Of a DNA stretch of 24,931 bases, positions 11,208 to 19,360 are shown one piece after another (positions within the stretch are counted from its first letter, which is position 1; every line of letters begins with the position of its first letter). The translations under genes were made by a program, and so were the position numbers. Location of the stretch: positions 1 through 24,931 of the forward strand of contig JBBBWG010003338.1 of NCBI GenBank assembly GCA_037176905.1, read 5' to 3'. The stretch is from Azolla pinnata (Eukaryota; Streptophyta; Polypodiopsida; Salviniales; Salviniaceae). The notes under the pieces were generated by a model. That model made no database searches. It saw only the letters and a list, made by a program, of their open reading frames with translations, and had not been told where the DNA came from.

Positions 11208-11437
11208 CATTGTGAAAGTGTGGTTGAAAATTGATTGGGATGTGAGACTGGTGGGTGCATGACGGCTGAAGAAAGTACTGCAAAAACAATGAAGAAATGC
11301 TTTGTTCCACAAAGGATGCCAGCACCAAGAAGGAAATAAGGTGCTGCACCGTTGCCATAGAAGGCACAAAACATAATTGGTAAGAGTCTCGATCGCTTAC
11401 CAGATGTACGAAAGCTATGCAGAGAGCTTTGATCCTT

Positions 11438-11567
11438 GGCATGAAAAGCTGTTTGCTAGTTGGAATGTTGAAGAGGTGTCGAGCATGTGCAATCTACAAC
11501 AGGGCATGAAAAGCTGTTTGCTAGTTGGAATATCGAAGAGGCGTTGACCATGTGCAATCTACAACAT
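11438..11567 (+). repeat. 65-bp tandem duplication
   Basis: GGCATGAAAAGCTGTTTGCT begins at 11438 and again at 11503, exactly 65 bp apart, and the two units match except for a few substitutions. One frame in the first unit reads WHEKLFASWNVEEVSSMCNL, which looks protein-like, but the second unit shifts the frame, so any coding sequence is broken. Confidence 0.9.
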
Positions 11568-11657
11568 TGCAAGAGGTGGAGCTGCTGAAGAAGACTCGGT
11601 GCAGGGCTTTGATCATTTGAATGATGTACTGAATGTGCCGATCCTTCCTGAGAAGTG

Positions 11658-11870
11658 GGAAGAGGGAAGTTGGTATGCTATTGAAAGACACGTATGGAAG
11701 AAAGAGGTTGAACTGAAGCATTGGTTGGGTTCACCATTTCAAAAGCAGCAATCTTGTGTGGGGTTGTTGAAGCAAGGGATGTTTTGACACTCTGAAAAGA
11801 GAACAGCAAAAGAACCAATTTGCTCATATGTCATAATAGGCTGTTGACACTGTTGTCTCTTCATCATCTT
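11658..11870 (+). repeat. Degraded copy B of a sequence duplicated around the WD40 gene
   Basis: This is the partner of 7069-7280. A 62-codon frame (11599-11787) crosses it and reads VWKKEVELKHWLGSPFQKQQ, parallel to [17 protein letters not shown] in the upstream copy. The two copies have drifted too far for a recent duplication, and neither keeps a complete frame. Confidence 0.55.
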
Positions 11871-12331
11871 TTAACAGTTTTGGTTGATGCGACTATATCG
11901 CATCTGCGAATGCTTTTATGTTTTTGGAACTTGGTGGTCAGGGTTCATGGTGGTGAAGCAGCAGAAGCCAAGCTCGTAAATTAGTGCAACACATTCCACG
12001 TGCTAATTGTAAAAGAGTCAGCATCTCTCCTGCAGCTTGTTATGAAATGGTTCTGAGTTCATGGGCTTTCAACCATTATCAACTTTACTTCCATACAAAG
12101 ATACCCATTTGCTTGCATTGAACTCCATGATCACTGAACAGGTGATTTATTGAGAAACATACATTCCTCATCCATAATGATATATATAAGTCCTGTCATT
12201 TACATTCTACAACTGGTTAGCATCCCCCTTCACATGTACACTGATTTGAATACTCGGTGATGCTTGTGTATGGTGATGATACATTTAGAGTCTCCTTACT
12301 TTATACACTCGGTGTCTAGATGATACACTCG

Positions 12332-15300
12332 CTAAGTTGATGGTTTGGATGCAGATAACATTATGAAACCATTCCGCCTGATCTTTTTGTAGTCGGTAAG
12401 ACCACACACGAGACAAAGTTCTTCTAATTCTTCTTCGAACCAAAATCTGAGTGTAGGTGAAGATGTAGCCCTCCTGAATGCCTGGATATAGCAAAAGTAG
12501 ATAACTAATCTGATTATGCATCATTTTTTTCAAGCAACTGGGTTAGTGGAGTTTATCACAAAGATCAAGAGAATCATTTGTTGGGACACCATGCATTGCT
12601 TTCACATGGATAGAATCAAGCAACCGTTTCTTCAGCTATCAAAAACCCTGTTATTTATTTCTTAACTTTCACATATCATTGCTCTTTTATGCTGGGTTGT
12701 TGAGTTTTTATCATAATCTAAATATATTTTTCTTGTCCTCTGATCCTGGAATATAAATACATTTTCTAGTGAGGCTTTGACCTATGTTCTATAGATGAAT
12801 ATTAATGAAGAACTGCAGGCCTTTGTGTGTTCAAAGCCAGAAAGATACATTAGACGTCCTTTAACTGATCAAAATGGAGAATGGGATGAAACCTTTTCGA
12901 ATGGTTTGAGTGCATCGATTTGTAGACCATTGCCAGGAAACAAAAACGTGGTTGCCACAAAAACCCCACCAGGTCTCAATATCCTACTAATTTCTGCTAC
13001 CTGTAACGAAACATTACTTTCTAAGTCTTATGATGGAAGATAATTAGTTCACATGAATTCTGAAGCACACGATACTCTACAGTTCCAAATTACTAAAAGG
13101 CAGAGGTGCGTTAGAAACATAACGATGGCCACCATTAATCTCTATAAAATATGTCGTTTATGAAAAATTGGAGAGTTTTGATACAAACAATGCAATCATC
13201 TCAATAACAATCTGCACAAGACACGCACACACGCAAAACTAAGAAACACGTAAACTAATCTAGAAGAAGTATCACCCCTTATTGACTCCTATAGCTTTGG
13301 CCTGAAGCCATACAACTAATAAATAATGGGGAAACTAGATTGGCTAGATTTATTGTTAATATCATTTAAATCATAGGTAAGATAAAAAACTACCTTTTAA
13401 TTCCAATATGTTCTCTATTCTTTTGTCAGTTTTATTTACTTACACTGGTATGTTGGTTGTTTAGTAGTCTTCTTTCTGAATCACTTGCTATTGATTGTCA
13501 TAATGAACAGTGTCATTTGAAGTTTCAGGGATGGAGCAAGTGTTCATATCCTTTACATTTCACTTGCAAGACACCATATTTCATTTAGAAATATTGCTAA
13601 ACCCAATACAACATGTTTGAGCAATGGAGTTCATTAATTACTAATAGGAAACCTTTTCCTGTTTGTTGTTGTTCTTCATATTTGATTTCTCTACTTAATT
13701 ATATAGAGGTAATATTTGTACTATCACTAATTACTTCTATATTACACTAATGCCTACAATTAACATCACCAACATAGTCCATTCACTAAATTGAGTCCTA
13801 CAATTAATTCATTACACTAATAAATAAATCACTTCATTACTCTGAATTACTCGATTTAGCTTTAATTTAATTAGCCAAAGACTAATTAACTCAGGTGTAA
13901 ATTTGTAATTTATAACTTCATCAGCTATTTTGCAATCTGTAACCCTGGTAATTTTCTCATCCTCCTCCCTGATTACACTTGAGTAATGCCATGCATCACA
14001 TCAAACAATGCAAAAATAGATTAAAGAACTGCCAATCTGACAGTGATTATACTTGACTAGTGCAACAAATTACAAAAATCTTACTCCAGATAGTGGTGAA
14101 GGCCAACAATGAAGCGCAGCACCTGCATGAACAGCATCAATTGTTCCTGTTGCAAAAGGAAGTCTTTCCACATCTGCTCTGATTAATGCTAGGTTCCTGC
14201 CAGAAAAGTCAGTTTGAGCAATAGCATTATTATTTCTGACAAGACATTCTCCTATTGCACAGACCATTCCAGAGTGAACTCCTTACCAACTTCATCCTTC
14301 TGGTCATAACATCAAGACTTACTAACAGTGCCTCAAATTACAGTGTAATTACATCACAAAAGGATAGCCTTATTGCAATATTTATAGCACAGCATGCATG
14401 AAGGATGAGCTTGGGAACGTCTTGTGCCAACTTACAACTTACAATTGTTTGACTACTGATGCATGTTGCTCATAAGCACAAGAAAAAAGTACAATGTTAC
14501 AACGACCCTGTGATTTTTTATATGAAAAGGAAGAAGAACTGAAGCAGGACAGAAGCCATACGCTTTGTCAAAATCTTTGTCGGCTTTTATGAATTGATAG
14601 CACTGGCGTAGCATATTTTCAGAAAAGTCAGATGCCACTACTGTAGAAAACAAATTTGTCTTTGCAAATCTGCGAGAGAAAAGCCCACTGCCACAACTGA
14701 CATCAAGTAGCACTCCTCCAACTGCTGGCTGAAGGAAATTTTGAGCTAGCTTTGCCTGCACAAGATATCTTTCTTTTCTTAATAATATTTGCAAGAATTC
14801 ACTGTGAACTGAGCAAAGCACTCTTAAGTCTCATTTTAAATTTATTTGAGGATCCATATCGAACTACGAGGATGCATATCCTAGAAAACTAACAACATGA
14901 TAGCATCTTTTGACTAAATGAGACATAAATGTGCTATTCTCAAAAGAGTATGCAGTTTCTAAATGTTCTGAATATCCTTTAAGCTTTTCGATTTGGTCAC
15001 TATTTCACTATTTCTACACATTTTTTCAAAGAGTAATTTGTTTGACATGCCTGGTTGATGGTCCCATAATATCTTACAAGAAAACCAACATAAAAATATC
15101 ACCTCCTCATCAGGACCAGGAAATCCACTAGATTCGAAGTTCTGTCTCCAACCTCTTTCGTAAATAAATGAGACAAAAGGGCTTCTGCACATTCCGAAAG
15201 AATAAAAAATAAAGATTCTGCAGAATAATGTGCATATATACAGCTGTCTGATAACCTCAATGCGTTTTATGCATCTCATTCATAAATAAAACAGTCAAGT

Positions 15301-17584
15301 CAAAAGAAAGGACGATACAATTCTTTACATAAATAAAGTGATCTAGTTAATAACATAACATTACATTCCTCAATGCTATGAGAAGTTTGCAAAAGCATCC
15401 CCATATTGGATACAAAAGTTCATGAAGCACACTCGCCAATTAACGAAGTGACCTGAGGATGAAACATTTACCAATATGCCTTATTCATGAAGCTGAAAAT
15501 GTGTTAGTCTCGAGATGACGTAGACATTACATCATCTAAAGCACAAGCTATCACTTTGAATTGGCAAGGTACAAGCTTAAATGTTTATTAAGAATGAGCT
15601 AATACGATCCTGATTAGTTATTACAATCTAATGACATGCATTAACAATGATGACAAGACTCATAGTGTGATTGAGGCAGGTTTACTATTGATGTCAAGAA
15701 GACATGCCTATTGTTATAGAATAATTTCTGCATTAAGAGACATAGAACACCTTCCGAAAGGCACCCTAACATCTCTTGTTATGAGAAGAAACACAGTGCA
15801 CTGAAGTAGGAAAATGGAATCTTGCCTGAATAGCTCTGTACCCATAGACTTAACTTCTTCATAATTTTTTGTTCCAGCTGCAATAGTTAGATCAAGGTAC
15901 ACATCCCTGCTTGAAAAAGCCTTGGTACAATTTGGGCACTTGAAGGCTGATCTCGAAATTGCAGTTCTGCAAATCCAATATACAAATGGATCACTCTGCA
16001 AAGAGAAACAGATATAATCAAGGGGCAAAAATGTAGTCATATGATTATGACGAGTGAGATCACAATTTTCGATTCTAAGAGATAATTTCTTAAAAGTTAT
16101 GAATTCTCACTTACAGTCTTATATATTACATAATTCGTTACATATTTAAGAACCCTTTGATATCTAGGTATCACTACATTTAATGCTTCCCAATATTCAA
16201 CAGGATTCAGAATGGTAATCTTGATCACATGTAACCCATAAGAATTGTACGAACAGATTGTTTCCTGATGGCCCTTTCCGTATCAGCGGTTTGAAACAAA
16301 CAGGACATGCCAACAGCTCTGCACTAGATTCCCTTGATAAGTGCACTGTTTGACCCTACATAAAGGCAATACAACAAAGTATGGAATCATAACGCACCAT
16401 CTCATCTGACGACCATTACAAAGACAGAATGAATTAATAATTGTACATCCTATTCGGTTCTGTATAGCCACTGCCCATGACTTTTACTTCTTACCTTTTA
16501 CTTCTCTACAAATTGGACCAAGTGCAGAAGGGATTGACATATCCCAGTACAAAATGAACATGCAAACAACAGAAGAGACCATACGCTACAGACTGTGAAA
16601 TATCCAATATTAATCCATATTTTAGCATAAAAACACTGAGATGTACCAAAGAAACAATGGGAACATGTCTCTTACCCATATGTATTGAAACAGTCATGAC
16701 ATCCCTACTGCCAGACTACGCGTCTGCTCGCATTATGAAAAGATTTGCCAGTTTTCTCAGGCAGGAAGATTCCCCGGGGCATTCTTACCTTTTTCACATT
16801 CTCTGTGATGGGATCAAGTGCAGCAGTATCAGAGATATAAGACCAAGTGTCTAGGAGGATATTTCGCAATGAGCAAATTTAAGATAAAACACCAGGAAGT
16901 ATCAAAAGAATCAAGAACGGGAAGGAGTGATCGAATTCTCACTGTTAAGAGCATGCATCCGCGTGCATTATGAGAACGAAAATGCCAGTTCTATCATGTA
17001 GAAAAGAATCCCCGGGGCAAATTCTTACACCTTTTTTACATTCTATGCGATCAGATCGAGTGCAGAAGTATGGGAGGATGTATCAAAGAAGCAAGAAAGG
17101 GAAGGAGTGATCGAATTCTCACTGTGAAGAGCATGCATCTGCGTGCATTATGGAAACGAAAATGCCAGTTCTATCAGGTAGAAAAGAATCCTCGGGGCAT
17201 TCTTACACTTTTTTTTGGCATTCTCTGCGATCAGATCGGAGTGCACAAGTATGGGAGGAGGCATCGGACCGAGTGTCTCTAGGAGGATAAGTTGGCCTCG
17301 TTTCCGTTACGTTACGTTACGTGCGCAGAAAGAGAGCGGAAAGGGGGGAGCGCAAAAGAGCGGAGGAGGAGGAGACTTACTTGGTCTTGATCCAGAGCGA
17401 CGGCGGCGGCGGCGGAGGCGGAGGCGGAGGCGGCAACGGAAGGAAGAGGAAGAGATGATCGAAGGGGAGCGGCGCGAACCCTTGCAGGGGCCGGGAGACG
17501 GAGGCGGGGAGCGAAGAAGGCGGGGAACGGGGAGGCAGCGCGCAGGGACGAGGAAGACGACGAGGACAGGGAGAGGCCCGCCAT
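12332..17584 (-). CDS. Plastid-type SAM-dependent methyltransferase, At1g78140/At2g41040-like, 9 exons
   Basis: Class I methyltransferase, probably chloroplast; substrate unknown. Exons 2-9: 16789-16850, 16255-16355, 15826-15966, 15103-15184, 14562-14755, 14085-14196, 12893-13000, 12332-12481. These join in frame to the stop and end MLSASKPST. An ELLACPVCFKPL / FKCPNC pair forms a zinc-ribbon-like element, followed by SPFVSFIYERGWRQNF. The SAM-binding core is LLDVSCGSG (14684-14710), ASDFSENMLRQCY, RADVERLPF, DAVHAGAALHCW and EISRILRPGGVFVATTF. Intron 4 (15185-15825) has a GC donor (AG|GCAAG); intron 3's donor (CT|GTTCGT) is weak. Exon 1 is uncertain. A Ser/Ala-rich, transit-peptide-like frame starts at 17584 and reaches a strong donor after 17381 in phase 0, but exon 2 needs phase 1. 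An overlapping Arg-rich frame from 17723 fits the phase but looks less like a transit peptide. The exon-2 region is triplicated. Telomere-like repeats lie just upstream. Confidence 0.88.
16642..17290 (-). repeat. Three tandem copies of the methyltransferase exon-2 region
   Basis: Unit starts (GTACCAAAGAAACAA or GTATCAAAAGAATCAAG and variants) occur at about 16642, 16899 and 17079; the last two are exactly 180 bp apart. Each unit holds a CCCCGGGG-type block and a version of exon 2 with its donor. Only the copy at 16789-16850 keeps an open frame (ALDPITENVKK) and a clean AAG|GTAAGA donor. The middle copy has an in-frame TAG, and the copy nearest exon 1 has a lengthened A run and a shifted donor. 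Confidence 0.8.
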
Positions 17585-17767
17585 CGCCCGATCTGCGCCT
17601 GAGAAGAAAGAACTCGAGCTTCGAGAGAGCGATGGCGATGGCGATGGCGATTCTCTGTGTGTCTTCTGCGTCGTCGTCTCGTTGCCGAGCAGGCGACACG
17701 TGTCGGCAGATGGGTGGAGCCACGTGGCCGCGTCACCGCCGTCCGATTCGGCCCTAGCAGTAGCAGT

Positions 17768-17855
17768 AGGAACCCTAAATCCTAAACCCTAAAAAAACCC
17801 TAAACCCTAACCCTATAAAACCCTAAACCCTAAACCCTAACCCTAAACCTAAATA
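17768..17855. repeat. Telomere-like (CCCTAAA)n block, left
   Basis: About ten CCCTAAA or CCCTAA units with small variants (ATCCTAAA, CCCTATAAAA). This is the Arabidopsis-type telomere heptamer at an internal position, about 180 bp upstream of the methyltransferase's likely start. As telo-box motifs (AAACCCTAA) such units also act in plant promoters. Confidence 0.9.
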
Positions 17856-17981
17856 GATCGAAGAAACCCAGGAAACCCTAAAACCACAGAGCCGCGATCG
17901 ATGCACGCCTGCATCTGCATTTTTTGCTGCAGATCGACGAACCCCCCGGAAAACCCCCGGAACACGGACTCGCGATCCCGC

Positions 17982-18413
17982 TGTCATAACCTTAAATGCT
18001 CTACGAGAGATTCGAACCCACAACCTCAACATCAAGACTCCAGATGGTGTCATAACCTTAAATGGTTTTTACAAGAGATTCGAACTTACGAGCTCAACAT
18101 CAGGACTCTACACTCTTAACCACCAAACCAAGACCTTATACATAATAATATAAGAACGATATTTAAGTTGTACTTAGTTGAGAGAATTTACCGAGTTATG
18201 CATGCCTGCCAAGTGGCGGCCATGCATAGCCTGAGAACTAGTATATAAGGACTAGTCCCTCATTTTATGAACCATTCTGGTTCAACGCAAGTCTTCGGCA
18301 TCTTGTACGTCGAGTCTCCGGGTAATTCCAGTTCTCGTCTTCTTGTTCAGTTCTAGTACTTTTCTTGTTATTATCTTCTCTTCCGTTTCCGTCGACGAGC
18401 CTTGGCCGTGACA
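17982..18413 (+). mobile_element. 432-bp LTR-like element, probably a solo LTR
   Basis: The ends form a perfect inverted repeat, TGTCA at 17982 and TGACA ending at 18413, as in LTRs (TG...CA). It is flanked by CCCGC (17977-17981) and CTCGC (18414-18418), a 5-bp target duplication with one mismatch. The surrounding satellite resumes where it broke off (GCGATCTCGC then the GCGCATTGC part), which fits an insertion. A TATA box (TATATAA, 18242-18248) lies inside on the plus strand. No coding sequence and no second LTR are present. It could instead be a small non-autonomous element. Confidence 0.65.
18068..18132 (-). repeat. tRNA-like (SINE-type) Pol III promoter sequence
   Basis: On the minus strand, TTGGTTTGGTGGTTAAGAG resembles a tRNA D-arm and A box; about 45 bp on, GTTCGAATC matches the B box. 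The 3' end does not pair with the 5' end as an acceptor stem, so this is not a working tRNA gene. A second GGGTTCGAATC B box sits 66 bp away at about 18010-18020, because the first 66 bp of the element are tandemly repeated. Confidence 0.5.
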
Positions 18414-19167
18414 CTCGCCGCGCATTGCAATCGATGCACGCACGCCTGTGCCTCTACTTTCCTACTGCAGGCCGAGGAAACCTAGGAAACCCTGAAAACA
18501 CACGAGCCGCGATCTCGCTGCACATTGCGACCGATGTATGCATCTCTGCAGATCAAGAAAGCCCCGGAAACCCAGAGCCGCGATCTCGGTGCGCATCGCG
18601 ATCGATGCACGCCTGATCTGCAGTTTTTGCTGCAGATCGAAGAAACCCCGGAAACCCTAAAACACGGAGGCGCGATCTCGCTGCGTATTGCGATCGATGT
18701 AGCCTATTTTCTGTTGCAGATCGAAGAACCCCCGGAAACCCTTAAAACACAGAGTCACAATCTCACTGCGCATCGCGATCGATGCACGCCTGATCCACGT
18801 TTTCCACTGCAGATCGAAGAAGCCCAGGAAACCCTAAAACACAGAGCCGCGATCGATGAACACCTGATCTACATTTTCTGCTGCAGATCGAAGAAACCTC
18901 GAAACGCTAGAACACATTTTCCGCTGCGATCGATGCACGCCTGATCTACTATATTTTCTACTGAAGATCGAGGAAACCCAAGAAACCCTTAAAACACAGA
19001 GCCGCAATCTCGCTTGCGCATCGTGATCGATGTGTGCACGCATGATCTACTATATTTCCTACTGCAGATCGAAGAAACCCCGGAAACCCTAAAAACACGC
19101 ACAGAGTCGCGATTGATGTACGCCTGCATCTCTAACTATTTTCTACTGCAGATCAAGAAAGCCCCAG

Positions 19168-19322
19168 AAACCCTAAACCCTAAAAAAAACAAAACCCTAA
19201 ACCCTAAAAAAAACAACAAAACCCTAAACCCTAAAAGAAAACAAAACCCTAAACCCTAAAAAAACCGAAACCCTAAACCCTAAAAAAAACAACAAAACCC
19301 TAAACCCTAAAAGAAAACAAAA
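19168..19322. repeat. Telomere-like AAACCCTAAACCCTAAA dimers, right
   Basis: Six heptamer dimers alternate with A-rich spacers (AAAAAAACAAC, AAGAAAACA). The pattern repeats as a block of about 75 bp. It ends about 40 bp before the ATG of the ROS3-like gene, so it lies in that gene's core promoter or leader. Telo-box motifs are known in promoters of ribosome-biogenesis genes. Confidence 0.9.
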
Positions 19323-19360
19323 CACGGAGACGGACGAAGAAACCCTAAACGCAGGAAGCT

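Larger units (their letters stand above)
11208..12331. other. Convergent intergenic region between WD40 and methyltransferase genes
   Basis: About 1.1 kb between two stop codons, so it holds both 3' untranslated regions. It contains a 65-bp tandem duplication and copy B of the dispersed duplicated sequence. From about 11,870 to 12,331 I see nothing gene-like, only AT-rich sequence. Confidence 0.6.
17856..19167. repeat. Satellite array of about 75-100 bp units, interrupted by an LTR-like element
   Basis: Units share CTGCAGATCGAAGAAACCCC, then GGAAACCCTAAAACACAGAG, CCGCGATCTCGCTGCGCATC, GCGATCGATGCACGCCTGAT and a T-rich end. Unit starts lie near 17932, 18465, 18546, 18632, 18715, 18809, 18883, 18963, 19063 and 19146. 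Unit length varies through internal deletions. The CCCTAAA core in each unit and the telomere-like blocks on both sides suggest that the satellite arose from, or with, telomeric sequence. One unit is split by the element at 17982-18413. Confidence 0.85.

Noticed and set aside
17982..18132. A functional tRNA gene on the minus strand.
   Set aside because: A-box and B-box-like sequences are present, but there is no matching acceptor stem or clear anticodon arm.
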